A stretch of 18,097 bases of DNA from Bifidobacteriaceae bacterium. Its GTDB lineage: Bacteria > Actinomycetota > Actinomycetes > Actinomycetales > WQXJ01. Each line of letters starts with the position of its first letter. Within the stretch, counting starts at the first letter, position 1. This document shows, in pieces, positions 11,241 to 18,097 of the stretch. Both the position numbers and the translations under genes were made by a program. Below the pieces are notes generated by a model that saw nothing but the letters and a program-made list of their open reading frames with translations, was not told where the DNA came from and made no database searches. The stretch covers positions 1 to 18,097 of the forward strand of contig JAIRTF010000155.1 of assembly GCA_031255075.1 (NCBI GenBank), given 5' to 3'.

Positions 11241-11645
11241 CTACATCTGGATGGGTGTTTGGGCCAGGCGGGCCCAGGCCTGTTCTACAGCGCCGGCCGC
11301 CGCCTCAAGGCTGAGTCCGGCTTGCCAGGCGATCACGGCCACAGCGTCAGCGGCTTTGTCAAGGGCCGGCCGGGCCTCGGTCAGATAGCCCGTTTGGGGG
11401 CGACTTACCAGTGGCTTTACCACCGTGCCGTGACGCCGGGCACTTTCCACCAAACCGGCTCGGCCAAGCGCTTCGTAGACCTTGGCCACGGTGCCGGGTG
11501 CTATGCCGAGATCGGCCGCCAAGTGGCGGATGGGCGGGAGACGGGTTTGGGCCGCCAGCTGCCCTGAAACGATCAGCCGCTCGATTTGGGAGCGGAGTTG
11601 TTCAAAGACCGGTACCGGAGAGGCCGGGTCAATCTGGACAATCAC
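11241..11645 (-). CDS. GntR family regulator, YtrA-type
   Basis: A 134-residue transcription factor. An N-terminal winged helix-turn-helix of the GntR family covers about 10-75 (PVFEQLRSQIERLIVSGQL, then LPPIRHLAADLGIAPGTVAKVYEALGRAGL). A short helical C-terminal part of about 55 residues follows, the size typical of the YtrA subfamily, which has no large ligand domain and dimerises through these helices. Its GTG start overlaps the stop of the upstream membrane protein (GTGA, 11642-11645), so the two are one operon. YtrA-type regulators usually repress a neighbouring ABC-transporter operon and themselves; here no ATPase gene is present. The likely target is its own operon and perhaps the divergent gene at 12671, through the dyad at 12643-12662. 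Confidence 0.9.
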   Translation of the reverse strand: MIVQIDPASPVPVFEQLRSQIERLIVSGQLAAQTRLPPIRHLAADLGIAPGTVAKVYEALGRAGLVESARRHGTVVKPLVSRPQTGYLTEARPALDKAADAVAVIAWQAGLSLEAAAGAVEQAWARLAQTPIQM

Positions 11646-12484
11646 GGCAGGCGGCTCGCCTCGAATTCAGTCCGCCAGGCCCGCGGCGCCCTGACCTTGG
11701 AACGTAAGAACGCCACGATTGCTGCCACTAGGCAAGCCCAGGAGATCACCGCTCGCCAGAACTCCCAGGCCGTAGCCGCCGGCGCCTCCGGCAAGACCCG
11801 TGGCAGCGCCAACAGGGCCACTGACAGTTCCAACCAGACGGTGGCGCGCCCGGCGAACCGCCGCACGGCCAGATCGGCATCCATGACAGGCGCCTCCAGC
11901 AGGGGCCTGGCCCGGCCGGCTATCGCCCAGCTGGTCAATTCTGCCAACACCACCGGCACCGCGGCCATCGCGGTGAAGATCAGCGCCGCTGAGCCGTCGC
12001 CAGCCGCCAAGCCGATCAATGCCAGCACCAGGCAGGCGGCGAACAGAGCTCTGGCCATCCACTGGACGCCGCGCGGCACCAAGTCCGGGCGGGGTTCAAG
12101 GCCGGCAGCCCGCGGGCCGCTAGGCAGTTTGACCCGATAGGACTCGGCTGCCAGGCCACCAACCACCACTCCGGCTATGCCCATCCACAGCGCGTCAGTG
12201 AACGGCAGGTCAAAGGTGCCAATCCTGATCAAGGGCATGCCGAAATACCGGGTGGCCAGCACCACGGCGACCAATGCACCGGCCAGGCCACCGATCGCCC
12301 GGAAGCGCAGTTGCCGCTGGAGGTAGGCGGAATAGAAGTCGCTTTCCTGGTGCGAACCTGGGATGTGACCGGCCAACCAAACGATGTCTGCTGGCTTCGG
12401 TACTCGCCGCACCATGTGCACACAAATGGCCGCTAGGGCCACCAGCGGTGCCAGCAGAATCACCCCTCCGACCAGGCTTACCAT
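11642..12484 (-). CDS. Polytopic membrane protein of unknown function
   Basis: A 280-residue protein with six to seven predicted membrane segments (about 5-25, 63-80, 97-115, 143-163, 166-188, 216-231, 244-262). The start at ATG 12482-12484 has a strong ribosome binding site GGGAAGGA (12491-12498) 6 nt upstream; the frame extends 26 codons further without one. No nucleotide-binding, catalytic or transporter signature is visible, and I do not recognise the family. A polar segment between the first two helices (GSHQESDFYSAYLQRQLRFR) is its most distinctive stretch. It is translationally coupled to the GntR regulator, which suggests the regulator controls it. It could be a permease-like subunit or a small-molecule or stress-response membrane protein; this is inference. 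Confidence 0.8.
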   Translation of the reverse strand: MVSLVGGVILLAPLVALAAICVHMVRRVPKPADIVWLAGHIPGSHQESDFYSAYLQRQLRFRAIGGLAGALVAVVLATRYFGMPLIRIGTFDLPFTDALWMGIAGVVVGGLAAESYRVKLPSGPRAAGLEPRPDLVPRGVQWMARALFAACLVLALIGLAAGDGSAALIFTAMAAVPVVLAELTSWAIAGRARPLLEAPVMDADLAVRRFAGRATVWLELSVALLALPRVLPEAPAATAWEFWRAVISWACLVAAIVAFLRSKVRAPRAWRTEFEASRLP

Positions 12485-12490
12485 GGCGCG

Positions 12491-12498
12491 TCCTTCCC
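12491..12498 (-). promoter_or_regulatory. Ribosome binding site of the membrane protein gene
   Basis: On the minus strand GGGAAGGA lies 6 nt before the ATG at 12484. It decides between this start and the upstream in-frame alternatives. Confidence 0.7.
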
Positions 12499-12642
12499 TA
12501 GCTTCCGTACCTACGCCGCCGCCCGGGTGCGACGGCCTGCGATTCCAAGACCTGACCGTCACCTGCGAGCGTCCGTAGAGCAGACCCGGCTTGCCCTGGC
12601 CGATGCCGCCGGGGCGGTGGCCTCGTCCGCCGACTTGCTCTT

Positions 12643-12662
12643 TGTATCATTGTAATAGTACA
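12643..12662. promoter_or_regulatory. 20-bp dyad, candidate GntR operator overlapping a promoter
   Basis: TGTATCATTGTAATAGTACA has perfect two-fold symmetry at 14 of 20 positions (TGTA..ATT..AAT..TACA). It sits in an AT-rich island inside GC-rich DNA, 9-28 nt before the ATG at 12671. GntR-family operators are typically dyads with outer GT/AC, as here. A possible promoter for the plus-strand gene is TTGCTC (12635-12640), 15 nt, TAGTAC (12656-12661), which would start transcription at or just before the ATG and give a leaderless mRNA. The site lies about 160 nt before the gntR operon on the other strand and could control both directions. Confidence 0.5.
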
Positions 12663-12670
12663 TTGGGATT

Positions 12671-13489
12671 ATGTCGAGTCAGGACCACTCCCCCGCCGCG
12701 CGGGACGAAAACTGGCCTGTGCCCACCGCCGCCAACCCAAGCGTTGACGAAGGACCACAGGGCGGCGCGGCATCGGGCACCGAAAGGTCTCCTTTCCTGG
12801 TGTTGACCGCCCGGCGCTCGCCATGGCGAATGACGCTGGGGGCGGTGGTGTTGGCGGCGCTGCTGGTGGTGGCCTGGGCCGTCAAACCGGCCCTCTACGC
12901 ATCGGTGGCGGCCGGGCCATCCCAGGTCCTGGTCACCCAGCATCAGCCTGACGGGCAGGCCGCGCTGATAGCGATGGTGTGGCTGGAGTCAGAAGCCTGG
13001 CCGGGTGCCACGGTCGAATCGGCCCAACTGAGCGGCTGCCTCCAGCTGGAACCGGCCCCTGGAACCGCCCTTGACGAGGACCAACCTCCTCAGCGGACCG
13101 AGTTCTGCGATCTCAAACCAACTGGCGCTTGGCTGATCCACCGCTCGGATGCCGGACCGGACCCCATGTTCCCCGAGCGACCGCTGATCCAGGCCGGCGC
13201 CGACCCGGCGGTGCTGATTGAGCTTGACGGCCGGCGGCTGACTCTGGATTCGACAGGGATGCTGCCAACCCGGTTCACCAGCGGCGACCAGCTCGCGTTG
13301 GTGTTGGTTTGGGAAATGAGTGAGACCAACTCCTGGCCAACCAGCGGCGATTGTGAATATGACCCGCTGGAAGATGGCACCGGCTGGCACTGCGACTATC
13401 TGGACCCCGCAGACGAACCGACCGCCGTAGAGGTCAGGCTCCGCTCAGCTACCGGTGTGCTGAGCACCTCAACTGTGACGCTGCGCTAG
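12671..13489 (+). CDS. Single-pass secreted/anchored protein, unknown function
   Basis: A 272-residue protein with a cytoplasmic N-terminus of about 50 residues, one membrane helix (about 54-73), and an extracytoplasmic domain of about 200 residues. That domain is acidic and beta-rich, with four cysteines (Cys123, Cys146, Cys228, Cys241) that could form two disulfides. No family was recognised. There is no convincing Shine-Dalgarno sequence before the ATG (only TTGGGATT directly adjacent), which fits a leaderless transcript. Its stop interlocks with that of the convergent lipoprotein gene. It is the only plus-strand gene between 2037 and the right end. Confidence 0.8.
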   Translation: MSSQDHSPAARDENWPVPTAANPSVDEGPQGGAASGTERSPFLVLTARRSPWRMTLGAVVLAALLVVAWAVKPALYASVAAGPSQVLVTQHQPDGQAALIAMVWLESEAWPGATVESAQLSGCLQLEPAPGTALDEDQPPQRTEFCDLKPTGAWLIHRSDAGPDPMFPERPLIQAGADPAVLIELDGRRLTLDSTGMLPTRFTSGDQLALVLVWEMSETNSWPTSGDCEYDPLEDGTGWHCDYLDPADEPTAVEVRLRSATGVLSTSTVTLR

Positions 13490-14508
13490 CCGACGCCTGT
13501 GCCAAGGGGCACACCTGCCCGGTCGGCCCAGTATTGGCGTTCAGCCAAGGTGATCAGGTCCATCAACGGGCCGAAATGGTCTTGGTCATCCGGACTGGGA
13601 AGTTCCTCCGAATGGCCATTGAAGCCAGGCGCATCAAAGCCAATCCGGGGTCTGGCCGGACGAAGTTCGTCTCTGACACGCTGGCGTTCCGCATCACTGG
13701 CGTTGGCGCCGAGGTCCTCCACCGCCTCTTCCATGGTGTCCCAGCCGGCCGGCTCAAAGCTCGGACAGTCCGCCAACAGTCCGGCCAACTCCGGTGCGGT
13801 GATGCTCGCCGGCAACAGGGCCGTCGGAAAGGTGGTGTAACCGTCGGCCACCGGGGGCGCCGGATCGGTTATCCCGGCGAAGCCGTGTTGGCGGCCGCAC
13901 TCGGCCCAAGCCAAGGTGGCTTCCAGGTCGTGCCGCTTTTCCGCCAGTTCCTCGGCGGACGTATCCGCCGCACCTGGCGCGGTGTAACCAGTCTCCTCCA
14001 AACAACCGACAAACAGGTCGGTGTAGTCAGCAGCACCGACCACCAAGAAGCTCTGATCAGCGGCCGTCGGCACCGAGACCGCCTGGTCTAAGCCCGCCAC
14101 ATTCATCGGTGAGCCGCCCGAGCCGTATTGGGCGGCCAACTCCCCCATCGCCTTCAAAGCCTCCTCATTGCCAGGAGCTCCCTTTTCACCGGGAGACATG
14201 GCCAGGGAACCGTGAATCTGGGCCATGTAGGGCTGGTCTGTCTCAATGACCACATCCGAACCGGTCCGCCCGTCATCCAACGGTTTCGCGGCGGCGGGCA
14301 AGCCACCGCGAGTCAGGCAGGTCGCCATGGCCTCGGCAGTCTCGCCTTGGGTGGGCGCGACCGCCGGCTGGTCTTTGCCGCCAGGGTCTTCCAAAGTGGC
14401 CACTTCGTCACCGCCGGAGCCGCCTCCGGTACAGGCACTGACCAACAGGACCAGGGCAGCGCCCAGCGGAGCGGCGAAGCGACGCCGTGCGAGGGTCATG
14501 ATCCTCAT
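13486..14508 (-). CDS. Putative lipoprotein with four conserved-looking cysteines
   Basis: A 340-residue lipoprotein: basic MRIMTLARRR, hydrophobic stretch, lipobox LVSAC (Cys26), then a Gly/Ser/acidic linker. The mature part has four cysteines (64, 169, 204, 248), each in a similar local setting (ATCLTRGGL, VGCLEETGY, AECGRQHGF, ADCPSF). The Cys204 stretch with nearby TDP recalls the C-M-R-x-x-G...F-P-D-P motif of small actinobacterial lipoproteins of unknown role; the match is loose. The start at 14508 is the first in-frame ATG; 14499 is possible and changes nothing important. The gene lies 58 nt after the transglutaminase-like gene on the same strand, separated by a perfect palindrome, so it may be co-transcribed or independent. 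Confidence 0.82.
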   Translation of the reverse strand: MRIMTLARRRFAAPLGAALVLLVSACTGGGSGGDEVATLEDPGGKDQPAVAPTQGETAEAMATCLTRGGLPAAAKPLDDGRTGSDVVIETDQPYMAQIHGSLAMSPGEKGAPGNEEALKAMGELAAQYGSGGSPMNVAGLDQAVSVPTAADQSFLVVGAADYTDLFVGCLEETGYTAPGAADTSAEELAEKRHDLEATLAWAECGRQHGFAGITDPAPPVADGYTTFPTALLPASITAPELAGLLADCPSFEPAGWDTMEEAVEDLGANASDAERQRVRDELRPARPRIGFDAPGFNGHSEELPSPDDQDHFGPLMDLITLAERQYWADRAGVPLGTGVG

Positions 14509-14548
14509 GCTAGCCCCGCCCCGCTGAGGGGACCTTGTGCCCGGGGAG

Positions 14549-14568
14549 GACCGGAGCGCGCTCCGGTC
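14549..14568. terminator. 20-bp perfect palindrome after the transglutaminase-like gene
   Basis: GACCGGAGCGCGCTCCGGTC is a perfect palindrome that starts within the TGA stop (14567-14569). As RNA it can form an 8-bp stem with a CGCG loop. No U-tract follows. It may be a terminator or transcript-end stabiliser, or a protein-binding site ahead of the downstream lipoprotein gene. Confidence 0.5.
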
Positions 14569-16873
14569 AAGAGTTGGAAGCGTGGCGGCGGACCCAACGG
14601 CGGTAGCGGAATGAGGCCAACGACAGCTTGGCGCGCAGCCGGCGCCAGGGACTAAGACCCTGGGTCAGGCTCTTGGAGACGGACTCCACCCCGGTCCAAT
14701 AGTTCACCGCGAACTGCTCACCCAACGCCAACGAACCGAAGGCGGCAGCATCCGATTCGCCGGCCAGGCGCCTGAGCAGCGAGCGGGCCTCAGGCGGAGC
14801 CTTGGCGGCCGCCTCAGACCGAGTCATGGCCACCAAGTCAGCGTTCAGCGGAGACAAATGCAAGTCTTGGAGCATATCCAGGACCTCTTCCCAACCGGCC
14901 ACAATCTGATGCGACGGCGGCCCCCGCCGGCGCCGCCGACTGCGGCGCCGGGCCTTGGCCAGAATGATCAGCGCAGCCAGGCCCAATACCAACAGCAACA
15001 AACCGACACCGCCGCCGGCCCAGGCCAACGCCGCCGATATGACGAACGGCTCCTTCTCTGGCGGCAATGGTTTGGCTGAGCCAACCGGTACCGGGGCCAT
15101 GTCCTCATCCGGCGGTTCAGACGGCTTGGCTTCCTGCGGTGGCGGCTGAATGACCTGCGGCTCCGGCTCAGGGTCTTGTTGAGTCTCAGCGTCTTCGGGG
15201 GAATCTTGACGGTTCGGAGTGGGGAAGAACGGCACCCACCCCAGGCCGGCCAAGTTGACTTCCACCCAAGCGGTCATGTCGCCGCCGGTGAAGGTATAAC
15301 TGCCGGCCTTGGCGCCATCGCCCTGGGGGCCCTGATGGGTGGCGTTGGGGGCCGGCTGTTCGCCGTAGCCTGGCGCGTAACCCATCACAACGCGGGCCGG
15401 CAGACCCTGGGAACGGGCCATCAGAGCCATGGCGGAGGCGTACTGTTCGGCATCGCCCACCATGATGTCGGCATTCAGCAGTGAGGTGACCCGGTCGGCG
15501 CCGTGGCCGGCCAAGGCCTCGACTTTTCCGGCCCCTTCGGTGGCGCCCTCCTGGCCGTCCGAATAGTAGCCGTTCTGTAGGTACTGTTCCAAAGCCAAGG
15601 CTTTGGCGCCGGCGGTCGTGGCGTCACGGGTGGCGCTGGCGGCCTTCATGTCCGCCGCTTGGACCTTGACATAGCTGGGCACCAGCGCCGCGCCGGCTTC
15701 AGCCCTGGCGATTTGGTCATCGCTTGGCCGGTATTGACCCCAGGGACTCTCCACCACATAGGTGACGCCATCAGGCGGCGCCGGCGGCAAAGCCATTTGC
15801 CAGGTCACAGGGTTGAAGCGAAGGGCTTCGCGCAGATCGGCGCCGTCAGGACCGGCGAAGTTGACCGCCCATGGTTCGCCCACCGAATAGAGCCAAGGGG
15901 TCTTGGTGTCATGGGATTGGAGCAGCATCCGGTGGCTGTCCGGCACCGGGGTGCCCACCGGCATGCGGCCAAAGTTGCCGGAGGCGTCAGATTCTCCGCC
16001 GCCGGCCACGTTCCACACCACACCGTCAAACCGGTCCATCACCGCCAGCTTGACCACACCGCCGGCCGGCAGATTGTCAACTCTGAGCAGCACCTTGGAT
16101 TTCAGGTCGTCTTTGATGTACCGCCGGTAGCCGGACAGCGGGCTGGGATAGTCCCGCGGGTCGAATGGTGCGGCCACTTCTTCGCGGACCACCAGCCGGT
16201 CGCGCGCCTGCGCCAAGACGGCTCCGCCCAGTCCCGCTCCGCAGGCCAAAGAGCCGGTCACCACCAGCGCCACCATTCGCCGCGGCTGCAACGTCTTGGA
16301 CCGCCAGGCCACCCAGGTGACGGCGCCCACGCCGGTCAACAGGCCCAATGGCAGGGCCAGGACCGATTCGCGGGCCCCCAACACGACGGACACCGTCGCT
16401 ACCATCAACGGCGCCAGGGCCGCAAAACCGGCGCGTTTGAATGACAGCCGCACCGCCAGCGAAGCGCCTACCGCCGTTCCGACATAGGCCAACAGGAACG
16501 GCGCCAAGCCGAACCCACCGCCGGGTCCAATTGGCACCTCAACTGTCAGCAGCCGCCGCCACACCCCGGTAGAGCCCACCACCAGCCATTCTTCAGCCCG
16601 CAAGGTGGGGATGACGCGGTGTGAGGCGTACTCCGGGACGGCCATAGCTGGGCCAAACAGCAGGTAGGCGGCCAGCATCAGCGCCATGGTCAACAGCGGC
16701 TGGAACCGCCGCCAAGCGGCAAACGCCGCCACCACCGCGCCGAGCACCACACCGCCCAGACCCGGCACAATGATGGCCGGCAGGGTGAATACGGGAATCA
16801 TGGGGGCCAAAGCCAAGGTCACCAGGAGGGTGATCCACGCGGCATCGGCCAAACGTTTGAGAGTTAGTGTCAT
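14567..16873 (-). CDS. TgpA-type transglutaminase-like membrane protein lacking the catalytic triad
   Basis: A 768-residue protein with the TgpA (DUF3488-transglutaminase-DUF4129) layout. About five to six membrane helices lie in 1-225, then an extracytoplasmic region with the transglutaminase-like core (about 425-555). A Pro/Glu-rich linker (555-610), another membrane helix (about 613-640), an Arg-rich segment and a cytoplasmic C-terminal helical domain follow. The core keeps EQYASAMALMARSQGLPARVV and AWVEV...GWVPFFPTP, but the expected Cys, His and Asp are Ala475, Thr534 and Phe550. It is therefore predicted to be enzymatically inactive and perhaps a binding or scaffold protein. The start ATG overlaps the DUF58 stop (16870-16873), with GGAGG 11 nt upstream. 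DUF58 and TgpA-like proteins commonly occur with MoxR ATPases. Frame and composition are intact, so it is not a pseudogene. Confidence 0.92.
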   Translation of the reverse strand: MTLTLKRLADAAWITLLVTLALAPMIPVFTLPAIIVPGLGGVVLGAVVAAFAAWRRFQPLLTMALMLAAYLLFGPAMAVPEYASHRVIPTLRAEEWLVVGSTGVWRRLLTVEVPIGPGGGFGLAPFLLAYVGTAVGASLAVRLSFKRAGFAALAPLMVATVSVVLGARESVLALPLGLLTGVGAVTWVAWRSKTLQPRRMVALVVTGSLACGAGLGGAVLAQARDRLVVREEVAAPFDPRDYPSPLSGYRRYIKDDLKSKVLLRVDNLPAGGVVKLAVMDRFDGVVWNVAGGGESDASGNFGRMPVGTPVPDSHRMLLQSHDTKTPWLYSVGEPWAVNFAGPDGADLREALRFNPVTWQMALPPAPPDGVTYVVESPWGQYRPSDDQIARAEAGAALVPSYVKVQAADMKAASATRDATTAGAKALALEQYLQNGYYSDGQEGATEGAGKVEALAGHGADRVTSLLNADIMVGDAEQYASAMALMARSQGLPARVVMGYAPGYGEQPAPNATHQGPQGDGAKAGSYTFTGGDMTAWVEVNLAGLGWVPFFPTPNRQDSPEDAETQQDPEPEPQVIQPPPQEAKPSEPPDEDMAPVPVGSAKPLPPEKEPFVISAALAWAGGGVGLLLLVLGLAALIILAKARRRSRRRRRGPPSHQIVAGWEEVLDMLQDLHLSPLNADLVAMTRSEAAAKAPPEARSLLRRLAGESDAAAFGSLALGEQFAVNYWTGVESVSKSLTQGLSPWRRLRAKLSLASFRYRRWVRRHASNS

Positions 16874-18051
16874 TGCAGCCCGAGCCTCCGTAACGCCCGT
16901 GGCAACTCATCCAGCGAGCCGATGGTGCCGAGGCCCAGCCGGCCAATCTTGGAGACGGTCAATTCGGCGCCCTGTTCGCAGCGCAAGGCCAAGGCTGAGG
17001 CTTCGCGTGGCAAGAACCAAGCCGCCCGGCGCACGGCCGATACGGGCAGCTTGGTACCTGTTACGAGAATGGCCAGCGTGGCTCTGGGGGCTTCGCGCCG
17101 CGAACGGCCGGCCGCCGAGGCCAGCGAATGGTTCGCCGCGCCGGGTGGCCCCAGCTGACTGGCGGCGGCGTGGTCCAACACCGGCCCGGGGCCGGCCTTG
17201 GCGATGGGCAGCGTGGAACCACCGGCCAGGACCGCCAGATCACCAGAGGCTTGGGCCTGGGCCAAGCCCAATGACGCGTAGACGGACACCGCCAATTCGA
17301 AATCACGGCGGCGGGCGTACTCTTCGGGTGCGGTCGAGACCAACAGCACCATTTGGACCCGGCGGGTGTCTTCTGATTGGCGAACCATCAGGTGTCCCAG
17401 CCGGGCCGTGGACCGCCAGTGGATGGACCGAATGTCATCACCGTGGACGTATTCGCGCAGTGCGTGGAAGGACACATCGGCTTCCGAGGGTTGGCCGGTG
17501 GGTTTGCCTTCGATATCTTTGGCCATACCGGGCCAGGACACCGGCACCGTGACGGTTGGCGGATAGACCACCACTTCCAGGGTGTTGCCCCAGGACCAGG
17601 TCCGGCCCACCATGCCGAACGGATCGCCGCGAACCGCTTTGGTTGGACCGACCGGCAACATGGCCCGCCGGCCGGTAGGAACGGACACATCAGCTGCCAC
17701 GGATTCCCCTGGCGCCAGGGCCGGCAGCCGAACGGGGACTTGGCGTTCTGCCACCGGCAGGGTCAGCCGTTGGGCGGGTGAGCGGCGCCGGCCCACGTTG
17801 CGGGCACGAATCTTGACTTCCGGGTCGGAGCCGACTGGTACCCGCCGGTGGCCGGCGGTCAATTCGACCTCAAACTTGGGGTTGCCCAGTGAGGAGACGG
17901 TCCCGATGGCAAACACTGTGATGACAGCGGCGCCGGGGACGGCCAATTCTGGCCAGCCGAGGACCCATCCCACACCGAAGCTCACCAGGCCGGCGCCTAG
18001 GGCCCACCAGCCCCAGGGCCGGACCGGTGGCTCAAGGTTGCGTTTTGCCAC
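16870..18051 (-). CDS. DUF58 domain protein
   Basis: A 393-residue protein with two N-terminal membrane helices (about 13-33 and 36-56), a beta-rich region (about 60-175) and the DUF58 signature FHALREYVHGDDIRSIHW (195-212), followed by RSTARLGHLMVRQ. A von Willebrand A-like fold is expected after it. DUF58 proteins accompany MoxR AAA+ ATPases and transglutaminase-like membrane proteins; their role is not settled, with assembly or activation of envelope complexes proposed. The start is a GTG at 18049-18051, one nucleotide after the stop of an upstream frame at 18053-18055, and its stop overlaps the next start, so these genes form one operon. Confidence 0.94.
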   Translation of the reverse strand: MAKRNLEPPVRPWGWWALGAGLVSFGVGWVLGWPELAVPGAAVITVFAIGTVSSLGNPKFEVELTAGHRRVPVGSDPEVKIRARNVGRRRSPAQRLTLPVAERQVPVRLPALAPGESVAADVSVPTGRRAMLPVGPTKAVRGDPFGMVGRTWSWGNTLEVVVYPPTVTVPVSWPGMAKDIEGKPTGQPSEADVSFHALREYVHGDDIRSIHWRSTARLGHLMVRQSEDTRRVQMVLLVSTAPEEYARRRDFELAVSVYASLGLAQAQASGDLAVLAGGSTLPIAKAGPGPVLDHAAASQLGPPGAANHSLASAAGRSRREAPRATLAILVTGTKLPVSAVRRAAWFLPREASALALRCEQGAELTVSKIGRLGLGTIGSLDELPRALRRLGLQ

Positions 18052-18052
18052 G

Positions 18053-18097
18053 TCAGTTAACGGCCTGTTCCATCATGTCGTCGCCGGCTCTGGGGGC
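18053..18097 (-). CDS. 3' end of an upstream gene, possibly MoxR-type ATPase (partial)
   Basis: Fourteen codons and a TGA reach the right edge (APRAGDDMMEQAVN). The other two minus-strand frames close within this stretch at less well-placed stops. The 1-nt spacing to the DUF58 start indicates an operon. The MoxR suggestion rests only on the usual gene order; the residues are too few to identify a family. Confidence 0.4.
   Translation of the reverse strand, partial: APRAGDDMMEQAVN

Noticed and set aside
15224..16873. Transglutaminase-like gene as a pseudogene
   Set aside because: The frame is intact over 768 codons, overlaps its neighbour cleanly and retains domain order; loss of the triad points to a pseudoenzyme, not gene decay.

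Overview
This window is GC-rich chromosomal DNA from an actinobacterium (high-GC Gram-positive). The best evidence is the block mtrA-mtrB-lpqB-comF-hpf-secA, a characteristic actinobacterial gene order, on the minus strand. GTG starts, ATGA/GTGA start-stop overlaps and Ala/Pro-rich protein tails fit this. The genus cannot be fixed from the sequence. I saw no tRNA, rRNA, CRISPR array, insertion sequence or phage gene.

Layout, left to right. (1) 1-2036, plus strand: the end of a membrane-anchored protein with a long proline-rich tail, then a translationally coupled lipoprotein with leucine-rich-repeat-like stretches. A strong inverted repeat at 2076-2128 separates this pair from secA, which converges on it. 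(2) 2141-11111, minus strand: the two-component system MtrA/MtrB and its lipoprotein partner LpqB, joined by 4-nt overlaps, then ComF-type phosphoribosyltransferase, the long-form ribosome hibernation factor and the SecA translocation ATPase. (3) 11241-12484, minus strand: a short YtrA-type GntR regulator coupled to an unrecognised polytopic membrane protein. (4) 12485-12670: a divergent intergenic region with a 20-bp dyad in an AT-rich island, a good operator/promoter candidate. (5) 12671-14508: two convergent genes of unknown function for extracytoplasmic proteins with four cysteines each outside the membrane; their stop codons interlock in one CTAG. (6) 14567-18097, minus strand: a DUF58 protein and a TgpA-type transglutaminase-like membrane protein, with the last codons of an upstream gene (position typical of a MoxR-type ATPase) at the right edge.

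Most genes serve the cell envelope: envelope sensing (MtrAB-LpqB), export (SecA), and surface or membrane proteins of unknown role. The clearest oddity is the transglutaminase-like protein. Its fold motifs are intact, but all three positions where I place the Cys-His-Asp triad are changed (Ala475, Thr534, Phe550), so it is predicted to be a pseudoenzyme. Second is the GntR/membrane-protein pair with the nearby dyad and no ABC-transporter ATPase.
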